NCBI RefSeq assembly: GCF_025602895.1
Contig: NW_026516230.1
Span: 186,001 to 250,000, forward strand
Length of the DNA stretch: 64,000 bases
Source of the DNA: Polychytrium aggregatum
Lineage: Eukaryota; Chytridiomycota; Chytridiomycetes; Polychytriales
Direction of reading: 5' to 3'
Shown: in pieces, positions 48,781 to 61,851 of the stretch
Position numbering within the stretch: position 1 is the first letter of the stretch
How the letters are laid out: each line of letters starts with the position of its first letter
The notes under the pieces: generated by a model
The model's database searches: none
What the model saw: the letters and a program-made list of their open reading frames with translations, nothing else
Told to the model about the DNA's origin: nothing
Translations under genes and position numbers: made by a program

Positions 48781-51552
48781 ATGTCCAACTTTTACAACTC
48801 GCAGCAGCCCAACCAGGGCTATCCCAACCAGGGATACCCCAACCAGGGATACTCCAACCAGGGATACTCAAACCAGGGATACCCCCCGCAGCAGAGCTAC
48901 TCCCCGGGCTCGAATGCACCGCCCGTCTATCACTCGGGCTACGAGTCCACCCATGCACCTCTCATCAACCCCAAATACACCACCGCCGGATCGCCGTTGC
49001 CCTCCAAAATCGTCGAGACCCGCCGATGGAATGTATGTGATCCCGCTCGCATATGCGTCGTCGCCGGCCCGGGGCTTTGTCTGTCCCAAGCAGGCCATGG
49101 CTCTGCGTTCTCGACTGATTCGTCTGCCTCTGCGTTGCTGTGTGCCTCTGTAGGACCTGTGGGCCGCCCTGCTGTTCATTCTCTGTCTGGCCGCCTTTGC
49201 CTATGCCGCCTACCTGGGCGTCCCCAAGACGCTGGCGTCGTTCCAACCCGGCCAAGTCACCTCGGCGCGGGGCTTCACGCTGGCCCTCACCGCCTCTCAA
49301 ATCGCCTATCCCATCGCCATTCTGCTGGCCGTTTCGGTTGTCCTCACCTTCCTGTGGTTCATCCTGATCCAGGCGTAAGTATCCAGCCTCTTTCCTTTGG
49401 AGAGGGTGGCTGTGCAGCGACTGGCTGGCTGGACAGAGGGGTAGTCACCACTGCGGCTGTGCCAGCCGCAGTGGCCGGATGCATCGGCGAACGTCATGAT
49501 CCATACAGCCCATGCAGAGTTGCTTTGTACTCTGTGGGGCCCACATCCACATCCACATCCACATCCACATCCACATCCACATCCACATCCACATCCACAT
49601 CCACATCCACATCCACATCCACATCCACATCCACATCCACATCCACATCCACATCCACATCCACATCCACATCCACATCCACATCCACATCCACATCCAT
49701 CCATCAACCTCGCCCCCATGGCAACACACCAGCCCACCCCCCTGGTTTCTTGATGCTGCATCCTCAATCGTTCTCTCTCTGCCTTCAGATTCCCCCGCCA
49801 GATGATCAAGATCTCGTACTGGGCCTCGTGCTTGATGCTCGTCGCCACCGGTGTCTACGTCATCATCCTTGGCGGAACAACCAACATCGTCATTGGCGTC
49901 GTGATCCTCTTGGTTGCGGCCTTGTATGCCTGGTCGTACGTGGTCATCCGATACAAGATTCCGTTCGCCTCGATCATGTAAGCGATCGCATGCAGCAACT
50001 TGTCGGGCAGAACCTGACGAGCAGAGAGACACAACCTGCGTCCTTCCTCTTGGTGCGGCTCTTGTGTATCTGTCTGTCGCTGCTGTAGCCGCTCGGCTCA
50101 CCCGTCCTTTGTTTGGTCCGCCCACCCAGGCTTGAGACCACCACTTCGATCTCTCGCCAGTTCCCGGCCACAATTCTGGCAGGCTTCATCGGCATGGTCA
50201 TCACCATTGGCTTTATGATTGTCTGGTTCATCACCGTCTATGGCATCAACTTGATTCTGTCCAACTCCAACTCGACCGTCACTACATCCACGGGCCAAGT
50301 CAACACCGGCGGCATCGCCACCTACGCCGGCATCGGCATTGTGTTCGGTAGGTTGATCGCTGATTGCTAGGCTGCGCCAAATATGCGGCGCATCTAGGTC
50401 GCCATGGAGTGCTGGTTCGCCAGACTCGGCTGGGCTCTACGCATATTTCATCTGCCCTCGATTCTCCGCGCTTACACAACTCCGACCTACCCGCCGCTCT
50501 CTGCCCTGTCCAGTGTTCATGCTCTACTGGACTCTCCAGGTCGTCCAGAACACCGTCCACGTCACCTGCTCGGGCCTCTTTGCAACCGTCTACTTTACCG
50601 GCACCGAGATTCCCGGATCCAAGAAGATCCACGTCCCTGTTCCGCATCCCACCATGAGGGCGGCCGGCTATGCGCTCACCACCAGCTTTGGCTCGGTCTG
50701 CTACGGCTCGCTGCTGATTGCCATCATCCAGACGCTCCGATACCTTGCTCGCATGGCCGAGCGCGACGCTGCCCAGGACGGCAACTGGATTCTCTGCCTT
50801 TTGATGTGCTGCATCCAGTGCATCCTGGCTTGTCTGGAGGACATCCTCAACTACTTCAACCACGTATGTGTTTGCCTCTCCCTTGTAGCTGCATTCGTTT
50901 CTGATGCTGGAGCGCCAGCAACAACACGGGCATTGGCCCGTCTGCTCAGCCGTGTCCATCCTCCAGCGTTTAGCAACCGCTCGCCGCTCACCTACTTTCT
51001 TGATCTTCCTCAGTACGCGTTCACCCAAGTTGCTATCTACGGAAAGAACTACTGCGAAGCTGCCAAATCCACTTGGAACCTGTTTGTGGAGCGTGGCTTC
51101 GAGGCGGTGAGTGTCGCTTTGCCAGTTTTGCATCTGAATCTCCTCTCTCCCATTCCACAATATGGCTGGCTGCCGCCTTGTTTGACTGCGGGTTCTTATG
51201 CGACCGGTCTTGTGTCCTCTTGCAGATCATCAACGACAACCTGGTGGACAACGTCATTAGCCTCGGCGGCCTCTGTGTCGGCGTCCTGAGCGCCCTCGTT
51301 GCCTTCTTCATCGTCGACATTGACAAGACCATTCCCCAGACCACCGGCTACTACATCGCCTACTGCGTCGTTGGCTTCCTCCTCGGCGCCTCGTGCTTCT
51401 ACTCCATGATGAGTGTCGTCACCTCGGGTGTCTCGGCCACCTTTGTGTGCATTGCCGACGAGCCCGCGACGATGGAGAAGCTCAAGCCCGAGCTCTTTGA
51501 GAGACTGAGAGCCACCTGGCCCGACATTTCCTGGCCCATCCAGCGCGTGTGA
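48781..51552 (+). CDS. PNS1/SLC44 choline-transporter-like protein, paralogue 1
   Basis: Seven exons in phase: 48781-49032, 49154-49374, 49789-49977, 50130-50347, 50514-50863, 51014-51106, 51226-51552; 549 residues. The cytosolic N-terminus carries five NQGYP/NQGYS repeats. About ten membrane segments follow, with CTL-family blocks: YWTLQVVQNTVHVTCSGLFA, ALTTSFGSVCYGSLLIAIIQ, YAFTQVAIYGKNYCEAAKST, and the C-terminal FVCIADEPATMEKLKPELFE. CTL proteins move choline or related amines; yeast Pns1 is of the same family but its substrate is unsettled. Intron phases (0,2,2,1,0,0) are identical in the two downstream paralogues. Intron 2 contains the large CCACAT repeat. Confidence 0.92.
49541..49697. 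repeat. Hexamer tandem repeat (CCACAT), about 26 copies, in an intron
   Basis: Pure repeat of about 157 bp inside intron 2 of SLC44 paralogue 1. It opens His/Pro and Asp/Val shadow frames on both strands. Confidence 0.95.
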
Positions 51553-51898
51553 GCGAGCCAACCGTCACCCTCGACGCCTCCAAGTGTACCTTTTTTCTTT
51601 TCGAGTAACCCCAAAACATGTTTGAGAATATAGTTGTTTCAGAAACATAGCCGATTAGGGTTCCCTTTCTTCAGCCGGATCCGGTCGCCCCCTTGCAATC
51701 ACTGTATCCGGTTCCCTCCCCCTGATCGGAGCATTTTGCCCCTTGCTGTCAACCCGCCATCGCGCCCAGTTTGGATCGCCCCCGCCCTGTCTGCCAGTCC
51801 TCGCCGGCGAGCCCATTTCCCGTCGCCCCTGCTCCTTCTTTGCTGTCATCCATCGCTTCGTGCTATTCGCTTCAGCGCGTGCGTGCGAGCCAGCCACC
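51553..51898. other. Intergenic region between SLC44 paralogues 1 and 2
   Basis: 346 bp containing the 3' UTR of paralogue 1 and a CT-rich promoter of paralogue 2. Nothing else seen. Confidence 0.6.
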
Positions 51899-54800
51899 AT
51901 GTACTCCAACAACCAAAACTACCAGCCAAACAGGCCTCCGCCCAGCCAGTACCCAGATCCGTATGGTGCCGGCGGCCAGCCTCAGTATCCTCAGTCGGCT
52001 TACGCGCAGCCCGCTTATTCGTCGCATCCGCAGTACCAGCAGCAGTACCAACAGCCTCCCTATCCTGCCGGAAACGCTCCCGTCCCTTTCCCGCAGCCTC
52101 AAGGACCCCCGCAGGCACCCTATGGCGCGCCTTACTCCCAGGCATCGCCCTCCCCGGCGACCTACTCGTACACTACCCCCTACTCGGCTCCACCTCCCGT
52201 AGCGCAGCCCGGGTCTGAGAAGGCTGGATACCAGCAGTATGGGGGCGCAACTGGATACAACCCGTATCAAGCACCCATGGGTGGTCCCGAGCCTCCACCT
52301 CCCATGTACCAGCCCGCAGACCTCAACCCGATGTCGAATCCAGGTGCGGTCTCGTCCCCGGCCATGGCCATCGATTCGTCCAACGCGGCTCTCAACTCGC
52401 CCGAGCCCGTCAAGTACATCCTGCCGCCGGCCAAGCCGCCCCAGATGAACGCGACTCCGGAATATAAGGTACGCGCGCGGTCTTCATGGAGCGGATACAG
52501 AGCGGCCAGAGGGGGGGGGAAGACGAAGCAGATGCCGAGCAGGCGTTTCCTCCCCCAACACGCAACGCAGCCGAGAGGGTCCAAGATGACGAGTCGCGTC
52601 GGGTTTTGTGGTGAGGGCACCAGGGCTGCGTGAACCGAATGGCTTCCCAGCATCTTCCCCCCCCCCTGACGCGCAGAGGTGCTCGATGGAAGCCAAGATT
52701 GGCCGCATCGCCCTCAAAAGCAGAACTGCTCACCCCCTGTTGTGCCTACGCTGCGCCATGCTGACCCGATATCCGCAGGATGTTTGGGCCACCGTCCTCT
52801 ACGTCATCTGCTCTCTTGCCTACATCTACGCCATTTACAGAGGCTTTCCAGCATTCTTGTCAAACAACTCGTTTGCGCCAAGCAACTTCTACAGCAACAA
52901 CTCGGGTCCGGCAACCTTGATCGCGGCCATCTATCCAATCCTCGTGTTCATTGCCTCGTCGACCCTGCTGGGGCTTTTGTGGTTCCTGTTGATGCAAAGG
53001 TACTGCGCGCAGCTTTTGTCGTCTGGGCCCTAGCATGATGTATTGGATCCTCGGATCCAAGCGTGATGTATTGGATTCTTGGATTCAGCATGATATGTTG
53101 GGTTAGGACACGGCCTGATATGGCCGCCGACACTCGAGGAGCTCGGTACTCGCTCCGCCGCGTTCTCGCACCATTGGCTATCTGGTAGTCCACCTCGATG
53201 TCGCTGCACTTTCGCCCACCGTCGCTGACTCTTGTTCCCCACGACACTTTCTTCGCGATGCGTCCGTCCAAGTTACCCGCGCCAAATGATCAAGCTCTCG
53301 TACTGGTCCTGGTGTGGCTTGGCAATCGTGGCCGGGGTCTTGTTCCTGATTGGCGGCTCGATTGCCCCCGGCGTTATCTTTATCGTGTTTGGTCTCCTGT
53401 ATGCCTGGGCATACGTGGCGATTCGATCCAAGATCCCGTTTGCCTCGGTCATGTACGTTTTGCACTGCGGGTCAGAGAGGGCAGGCTGCCTGCCAGGCAT
53501 ACTTGTTTCTTGCGCGCTGGATGGGTCGGGATTGATGGCTGCACCGAGTCTGGACGAGGTTGCCTGCATTCCTGCTTTGATTCGGTCGAGACCAGCGCAC
53601 CGTCCGCTGAACGGACGGATGAGTCTGCAGCGATACTGACGTCATGGCCACTGACACTGATGCTGCTGCTGCTCCTTCCGTTGCGCCAACCCGAAGGCTG
53701 GAACTGGCCGCCAGTATCACACGACAGTTCCCAGCCATGATCTTCTCTGGCTTTGTTGGCATGATCATCAGCATCATCTACCAAATCGTGTGGTTCATCA
53801 CCCTCTATGGGCTGATCATCCTCATTCTCCAGAACTACCCTCCCATCAACCAGCCTGACGGAACCCAAGTCATGAACCCACATGCCACAGGCTATATGAT
53901 CGCTTCCTTTGTCACGCTTTGTAAGTACAGCCGCACCAACGCTCTCAAGTCGCAACAGAGATCGCTCACTCCGCCATTCTGCTCGATTTTGTCCTCTCCC
54001 CCAAACATCGACAGTGTTTATGCTCTTCTGGACGCACGAGATCATCAAAAACACTATTCATGTCACCTGTGCTGGCCTCTACGCAACGGTGTACTTCACC
54101 GGCACTCAAGAGGGCGACTCGCTTCGCTTCATCGTTCCCGTCACCAACCCCACGGCCAAGGCTGCTCGTCGAGCCCTGACCACCAGTTTCGGATCCATTT
54201 GCTTCGGCTCGCTCCTGATTGCCATCCTGGATCTACTCCGCTATCTCGCACGATCTTCGAAGAGCGGCGCCGCACGGGACGGCAACTTTATGCTGATGCT
54301 GATCTGCTGCTGTCTTGAGTGTCTGCTCACCTGCATTCGAGACATTCTGGAGTATTTCAACTTGGTAAGTGACACGTGTATCCCCGCTCCTTGCGTGCGT
54401 GCACATGTTGTGGATAGAGGGAGTAAGGAGTGTGGCGAGTTGCAGCGATTTTTTTTGATTCGGGCTCAGTGCGCTTGCTTCGGATGCAACACGACGAAGT
54501 AGAGTGGAACTAGATTGGGCAGCATGAGCTTGGACTGGGCCGATGGAATTTGACGGCTCGACAGGGTTTTCTTCCAGCTGGCCGAGCGACTAACGATGCC
54601 ATTCACAGTACGCCTTTACCCAAGTCGCCATGTATGGCAAGGACTACTGCGATGCTGGAAAGTCGACGATGGCTTTGATCAAGGACCGCGGACTCCAGGC
54701 GGTGAGTGACCAGAGCAGCGACAGAGAGTCAGTCGGTGATACTAGATTGCATTTTACCATCACCTGCATCAATTGGACTTGGTATTGCTGCATGGTGCTG

Positions 54801-55187
54801 ACTCTGGCGATCCTCACGGGCGATTGTATTCTCCACCCGCGGGCTCAGGTCATCAACGACAACCTGATTCACAACGTCATCACCATCGGCGGCGTCATCG
54901 TCGGCCTCATCGGCGCTGCCCTGGGCTTCTTGATCATCTACTTGGACGGCAACGACTTTGCCTACAACAGCTCCACGATCGCAACGTACTGCGTCCTTGG
55001 TTTCGTCGTCAACATCAACTGCTTCTACGTGATGATGAGCGTGATCATCTCGGGTGTAGCCACCACCTTTGTGTGTATTGCCGAGGATCCGGGCACGATG
55101 CAGCGCCTGAAGCCTGAACTGTTCGAGCGCATGGCAGAGTCGTGGCCCGGCATCAACTGGGGCATTCATCAGCCTGTTTCGATGTGA
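51899..55187 (+). CDS. PNS1/SLC44 choline-transporter-like protein, paralogue 2
   Basis: Seven exons in phase: 51899-52468, 52779-52999, 53273-53452, 53697-53920, 54015-54364, 54609-54701, 54849-55187; 658 residues. The N-terminal 190 residues are rich in Pro, Gln and Tyr (PYGAGGQPQYPQSAYAQP) and much longer than in the other copies. Then come the CTL blocks FWTHEIIKNTIHVTCAGLYA, ALTTSFGSICFGSLLIAIL, YAFTQVAMYGKDYCDAGKST and FVCIAEDPGTMQRLKPELFE. ATG 51899 has a good context (GCCACCATGT). The exon 3 acceptor (AAG/TTACCC) is chosen to restore PRQMIK; it is the least canonical junction. Confidence 0.91.
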
Positions 55188-56625
55188 ACGAGGGCAAGCT
55201 GGCACATTGGGACAGCAGAGTTGGCGACCAAGGGCAAGGACAAGGATAAGCTCAAGGTCAGGGCCGTGCATAGGACCGAGGTCGAGGATACGAGCGAGAT
55301 CAGGGTCCAATGAGATGTTTGCTTTGGCGGTATCCCACAGTTTGTGAGGATTTCATCGATACAATGGATAGAGGGCGAGTGGTTCATGTGTCTGCTGTGG
55401 AAGTGGCACTTGGTTTGTGGGTGTGTGTTGGGTATCTGCTGGAGTTTGTCGATCGAGCAGCAATGTGTGTTTTGTGGACTGGACTCGACTCGATTTCCAG
55501 TTTCGCTTCTCTTTCTAGTTCAACCTCTTCCTCCACCAGGCCTCTGTTTTCAGGCTATGGTGCATTCGTGTTGTTGGCATTCTTTGGTAAAGCAATACAG
55601 CGGAACAGGACAATGCTCGTTTGCGTTCCTTTGCGTGGTAGCCACTGCCTGTTGCTGATTGTGAGCACCGTCATGTGATAGAGCAGACCATTTGGACGGC
55701 TCCGTGCTTTCTCGCCAGCCAGCTATTCTGGTTGAGCGATTCACTTGCTGTGCGTTCGATCGTTGGTCGTTTATGGAGATTGATGGATGTGCATTCGGAA
55801 CTAGAAAAGATGGCATGTCATTATCCGGCGTGGTCTTGAGTACTACAGAATAGCAGAATGCACCGAAATGCAAGGCATCGGCAACCATCGCTTGAAAGCA
55901 TTCTATCTTGAAGCAGAGCGCACCACCCGTAGCGCCGTTGCTTCCCTGAGTTTCATCTCTGAGAAGGCTGTAGCCTGACTCATACCCAAAGCCGACCTGC
56001 CGTCATCAGTTGCTCGCGCAGCAATCGACCGTATCTGATCCGGTCGAGACAGCACTCCGCCGGCTTCCGATGGAGCTAGTTGCAGGGTGTAGACGAAGCG
56101 AACTACTGAGTGGCCAACTGACTGAGGCCTTGGCTGACGGAGTGCAGTCATCTGGCTCCAAATCAGTTCCATGCACATCGGCTCTCCAAGCATGGAGACA
56201 AGACAATGAGAATGGGGCAGCAGATGCACATGTGCATCATCCAATCACTCGCTCGCCTCCAATACGATATGTCAAGCGAGTTTCTGTTGTCAAAGTGACT
56301 CGGCGAGTGCCGGCCCTTCGAGTATGCCCTCGGACACTCTGATCAAGCACAGCAAAGTAGCCGACCAGTCATAGGTCGCTGGAATGTCTAGAAAACACAC
56401 ATTTGCGTGTTTCGTCGGCGGCAGGATCCGACAAAAGCTGTACCTGCAATACAGAGTAACTCGGAACTGCGGCCGGCCCAGTCCCTCAAAAAGCGAGGCC
56501 GAGGTCAAGCTGGGCGGTGGACAGGAGAGCTTCATCCGCTTGGGAGTGCGCACCGGATCTTTGCTATCCAAGCCATCGACTCGAAACGGTATCTTCATCA
56601 ACCAGAGCACAACCGTCACAGACAA
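55188..56625. other. Intergenic region between SLC44 paralogues 2 and 3
   Basis: 1.4 kb, more AT-rich than the genes. Short open frames only; nothing recognised. It holds the 3' UTR of paralogue 2 and the promoter of paralogue 3. Confidence 0.55.
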
Positions 56626-59201
56626 ATGTCGTTCCACAAGCTCAAGGACGAGTCGCCATTCGGCTATGTCGGTCAAGGCGGGCCTGGGATCGCCGGTGGT
56701 GGTGGAGGGCTACCGGACGGTACGGCAGCGGCAAGTCGAGTGCCCGTCATCAACACCAGTCCAAAGTACCAGGTGATTCCCCATATACTTTGAATGATTT
56801 GCAGAACCGATCGCTCCCGAGATGGCCGAGTGGCTCCCACGACGGCTCAGGGGCCTGAAACGGGCGGTGAGAGAAAGAGAGAGCGAAGTGTGGGAATCGG
56901 CTGGTCCAGATGCTCCGCTAACACCGCTCGACACTCCACCCTGCAGGATGTCTGGGCGGCGGTGGTTTACGCCGTAACCTTCGCCGGCTTTGTTGTCATG
57001 GCAGCCGTTTCTATTCCTTCCAACGTTCGCCATGCCTCCTTCAATACCACCAGCGATCCCAGCCCACCAATTGATCTGGCTGCCATCGCCATCGCCTTTG
57101 TGGTGCTGCTCGCCATCAGCATTGTCTTTACAATCTTCTGGCTCTGGTTGGTCAATAGGTGGGTTCGCTGCTCTCTTGGGCCCGTGCCCAGGAGGTTGAA
57201 CTGTGAATTTGATTGTACAGCGGAGTCAAGATGGCCCGCTTGCATCGCTGCCGGTGAGTGATGTGGTGCCGGTGGCTGATCCTCTCGATGCCGTCGTCCC
57301 AGATACACCATCCAGATGATCAAGGCGGCCTTTTGGTTCCCCGTGGCGATGATGGCGCTTATGGCGCTGGCTCTGTTCCTTTCTCATCAACCCGGGCTGG
57401 GCGGCCTCGCCATTACCTTGGTGGTTCTGGACGGCATCATGGTGATCTGGGTCTTTTTCGCACTGCGGGGAAACAAAATCCCTGTCACGGCTGCCATGTA
57501 AGCCCCGGCATTGGAGTGGTACTGGTGGACGACAGGTGCCGGACAGTTGGCTGATTGTGTGTTTCCATGACTGCGTAACCCTATTATCGACGGCCGTGAC
57601 TAATTTTTCCATTGCCTTGGTGTGGCTGCCATATCCAACCCTTGCGACAGTCTCAAGTCGAGCACCAGGATCGTCAAGCAGTTCCCCAGCGTGGTCGCTG
57701 TGTCAATCGTCGGCACTGCAGTGGCCTTGGCCTTTGGCGTCGTCTGGGTGCTGACCATGGCTGGATTTGTGACAATGATCGAAGACAATGCAGCCCTCTC
57801 CGCCAGCGCTCGAAACACCTACTTTTCGCTGCTGGTGCTGCTCCTGGGTAAGATCAAGGCTGGGCGAGAGAAACGCGATGAGACTTCTTCCGGGACTTGC
57901 GCGAATGCGGACATGGCCGCCCGTTCATCCGACTTTGTGTTTGGCAATTTGCGAAAGCATCTGGGGATGCCACTGCTATTTCCACCGACGCTGTGCTTGG
58001 CTTCAGTACTTTGCACCAGGCTGCTTCGGCCGTGGCTGCTATTGCGTATGCTGCTGCTGCTGCTGCTGCTGCTGATCTTTGCGAATTTCCACGCTCGATC
58101 TAGTGTTCATCTACTACTGGACCTCCCAGGTCATCAACAACGTGGTGCATGTAACCTGCGCCGGGCTCTTTGCCACGGTGTATTTTATGGGCGTGGCTGC
58201 CCCCGGAGTTTCCAACATTGTCCTGGCCGTGCCCAACCCAACTTGGAAGGCCGCCAAGCGGGCCATGACCACGAGCTTTGGGTCGATCTGCTTTGGGTCG
58301 CTCTTGATTGCGCTCATGCAGTTGCTGCGATATATGATCAACAATGCCAAGGATGCGGTCAGTCGGTCGGATGCCGGGGTTGGCGCTTGGTTCATACTGT
58401 GCTGCCTGGACTGCATCCTGAAGGTCATGGAGGATCTCATGAACTACTTTAACCGCGTGAGTAGTCGCTAACTGGGATGCCGTGGTGGGGGTCTCGCTAC
58501 GGGTGAAGGGCTATGGTTCGATGGACATGTTGAGTGCATCGCACAGTCGCTCACGATACAGCAGTATGCCTTCACCGAGATCGCCATCTACGGCAAGAGC
58601 TATCTTGAAGCAGGAAAGTCAACCTGGCAGCTCTTCAAGCAGCGTGGACTCGAAGTGGTGAGTGCCAGTAGTCGATCGGGCTTGACAACACCTCGTCCAG
58701 TTCCGGCGAGCGAGGACCCAGGAGCGAGAGGCACAGTCCCAGATGCTGACTGTGCGGGCCTGTTGCCGTATCTAATCGCATCCGACGACATCGCACCCAA
58801 CGACATCGCATTCTTCCTCTGCCACCGCCCAGCTTATCAACGACTGCTTGGTCGACATGACGATGAGCATGGGCGGCTTCTTCATGGCGCTGCTCGGAGG
58901 TGCGGCGGGATACATCATTGGCAAAGTCAGTCCCAGCCTTGCCAACACACCTGCAGCCGTTGGCCTGTGCGTGGCGCTCGGGGTCGTCACCTGCATCTAC
59001 AGCTACAACTCCGTGACGATGGTCTTGAGCAGCGGATCCAGTGCCACCCTGGTCTGCATTGCCGAGGACCCGCAGACCCTCGAGGCCATGCAGCCGGAGC
59101 TCTTTGCGACCCTGAAGCAGGTCTGGCCAGACATGGACTGGCGTGTCGACCCGACTCCCCCGCCAATGTCGATGCCGGGGACGGTTGTGATGTATGTCTG
59201 A
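56626..59201 (+). CDS. PNS1/SLC44 choline-transporter-like protein, paralogue 3
   Basis: Seven exons in phase: 56626-56772, 56947-57158, 57303-57497, 57651-57847, 58104-58456, 58565-58657, 58833-59201; 521 residues. ATG 56626 (MSFHKLKDESPFGYVG) gives a short Gly-rich N-terminus; an upstream open frame could extend it but shows no conservation. CTL blocks: YWTSQVINNVVHVTCAGLFA, AMTTSFGSICFGSLLIALMQ, YAFTEIAIYGKSYLEAGKST, LVCIAEDPQTLEAMQPELFA. It is the most diverged of the three. It ends in a Pro/Met-rich tail (PTPPPMSMPG). Confidence 0.91.
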
Positions 59202-60698
59202 GGGAGATTGCCGCTCATCGATTTACGGAAGCAGGAGCCACTGGTGTTGTCAAGACCATGTGCGTCAATGTGCTGGTTCGGACCGAGGAGGAGTGGTGGT
59301 AATCCGGCGGCGGGTGGAGCGCGGATGCAGAAGAAAGGCTTGGTTTATGTCGTGAATGCAGGAGATCGTTCAGCAGGTTGCTCGGAAGGCCCGGACTGGC
59401 TTTCTCTTTGTTGCGAGGCTTCTTCCAGCATCGAAATACATGTTACTTCAAGTTTGTAACGCGCCGTGTCCCCTGAAAGCCGAGTCTCGCGTGCGATGGC
59501 TGTGGACAGATGGGCATTTGCTTGTGGTTGTGCTTGAGCTGCTGTCCGGCACGGCCGCATATCGGCTTTGGCCCGACCATGAATCGCCCAGCGTCTGTCA
59601 CCCACGACTGCAGTGCAGGCTCATGAATAGGCAAATGCACTGCGTCCACTGCGTCCACTGCATCTGCTGCATCCACGACACACGCTGGACCCGGCAGTCG
59701 ACATTGAAAAGCTGCTCTGCGATCTCCAGATCCCAGTTTCGACTCTTGGCTGGCCTCCAGCTGGCCAGTAGCAGCCACATTCTGGCCAGTTCCAGCCACA
59801 TCGTGGCCAGGGCCGGCCGCAGTGTGGCTGTCCGCGAGTAGGCTGGTTTTTCTTGCGACGCGCAGTCACGTGGCGTTCTGTGTCAGCAGCCACACAGGGG
59901 CAGCAACAACGTACACTAAGAGAGGCCACAGCCAGCAGCCATTTGCTTTCTTCCCTCTTGACTTTTCCTGTGGCCGACAAGCATTATTGGTTAGTGGGCG
60001 CTGCTGTGTGGACGAAACGCACCCAGAGACCGCGATACGACGACGGAACATATACGGCGCAAGACAGGCAGGATATGACAGATGGATGGATGGATGGATG
60101 GATGGATGGATGGATGGATGGATGGATGGATGAACGAACCGATGGACGGATGGATGGATGGATGATACGGACTCGACCGACCTCTCGGAATGGACTTGTG
60201 GTCCCCCTATCAAGAGCGAATGCCGGCACTTCTCCTCCGGGCCGTCACCGCCGAAGCCTTTGACGACACCACCGGCGGGGAATCTTTCGCGCCATTGGAC
60301 ATGCAGCGCCGTGGCTTGTGGCCCCATCCCCAGCGATCGAGTCGAGTCGAGTTGGTCGACAACATCCTCCGGCACAGACAGTATTCATCGCTCCATCTCG
60401 ATCGGCTCTGCAGCGACCGGATTCCGTTACGATGAGCGATCCATGCTGTCCGTCACCGGAAGGCTCCACCGCAACAAATCCACATCTCGTCGGCCATCGT
60501 TCGGCTCTGTCTCGACACCCTCCGATCCGTCGTCTGCGAATCCTGCCTGTCTGCCCGAACCTGCTGGATCGAGCCTGCTTTCCTGCAACAGCGGTCGCCG
60601 CTCGAGCGACGATCGTATCACACGCAGCCGTGTTCAATGTGGCTAACGTTGGAATGCGTGTGCTCTTGCGTGCAGGCTGGAAACCCTAGTAGTTCAAA
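59202..60698. other. Intergenic region, SLC44 paralogue 3 to RPL9
   Basis: 1.5 kb. Contains GGCCAGTAGCAGCCACATTC-type short repeats (59762-59810) and a GATG repeat (60080-60165). No gene is recognised in the remaining short frames. The last bases are the RPL9 promoter and leader. Confidence 0.55.
60080..60165. repeat. Tetramer repeat (GATG), interrupted
   Basis: About 12 copies of GATG to 60130, then an interruption (AACGAACCGATGGAC) and five more copies. Confidence 0.9.
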
Positions 60699-61851
60699 AT
60701 GAAGTTCATTTCTCAAGAACAGGACATCACCATCCCCGAGGGTGGTCAGTATCCGGCGTCGCTCGCTTCGACCTGTGCCGCAGCCGATTGATCCACCGAC
60801 CATCGACGAAACTAACTGCCGCTTTCGACGCTCCACTCCCAACAGTTAAGCTCGACGTCAAGGCTCGCGCCGTCCGCGTTAAGGGCCCCCGCGGCGCTCT
60901 CCAGAAGGAGTTCAAGCACGTGAACATGGAGATCACCCGCCCCACCGCCAACACCATCAACGTCAAGGTCTGGCACGGTGCCCGCAAGCACGTTGCCTGC
61001 ATCCGCACTATCTGCTCTCACATCGAGAACATGATCACTGGTGTCACCAAGGTAGGATTGATACGGAGCACGGCCAGTGGCAGTCGGCCGACACTGCGAG
61101 GGAGCTAGCAAGAGTGGTTGTTGCGCTGCAGACTGCTGATGCTGACTTTGCCTCGGGTGAATGGCACAGGGCTTCGAGTACAAGATGCGCTTCGTCTATG
61201 CCCATTTCCCCATCAACGTCAACATTGCTGACAGCAGCAAGACTGTTGAGATCCGCAACTTCCTGGGCGAGAAGATTGTCCGCCGCATCGCCATGCGTGA
61301 TGGTGTTACCGTCACTCTGTCCACCGCCCAGAAGGATGAGATCGTCCTCGTCGGAAACGACATCCAGAACGTCTCCCAGTCTGGTGAGTAGCGAGCGAGG
61401 GGTCGATGGCTGGCTCGGGGCGGGTGTGATGGCTCGCAGCCAGGCTCAGTCGGGGAACCCGTTCCCAAATGATCTGGTATGTAGTTTGGTCGAGTGAATA
61501 GGGGCTTTGCTGACCACACGGATGTATCCTTTATGCTGTGCAGCCGCCGATATCCACACCTCCGTTCTCGTCAAGAACAAGGATATCCGTAAGTTCCTGG
61601 ACGGTCTCTACGTCTCTGAGAAGGTAAGGATGATGTGAGCCAAGCTGCTGGTGTTGCGGAAGCGCGACTCGATCATGCAGGCGACTGACGCGGCGAGTGT
61701 CGACGAAGCATGGTCATCGTCTGGACGGCCATGATGTTGTGCCAGTGCACTGCTTGGTGAGAGAGGGGCATCGGTGGCGGCAAATGCATCGTTGAGCTCA
61801 TCCAAACACACTCGCCACCCTCCACCGCAGGGCAACGTTGTCAAGGAGTAA
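60699..61851 (+). CDS. RPL9: 60S ribosomal protein L9 (uL6)
   Basis: Five exons in phase: 60699-60744, 60846-61051, 61170-61383, 61544-61623, 61831-61851; 188 residues, the usual length for eukaryotic uL6. The protein starts [15 protein letters not shown] and contains the uL6 signatures [79 protein letters not shown] and [17 protein letters not shown]. It binds near the GTPase centre of the large subunit. The exon 1 donor is taken as GGT-G/GTCAGT so that the protein reads PEGVKLD. Exon 5 is only 21 nt including the stop. Confidence 0.96.

Noticed and set aside
56818-56880. GATGGCCGAGTGG, a perfect A-box match as in Leu/Ser tRNAs, in an intron of SLC44 paralogue 3
   Set aside because: No anticodon arm, variable arm or B box follows within 120 bases.
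61624-61690. Possible box C/D snoRNA in RPL9 intron 4 (ATGATGT near the donor, CTGA about 55 nt later)
   Set aside because: The C box deviates at its last base, and the flanking bases cannot form the terminal stem.
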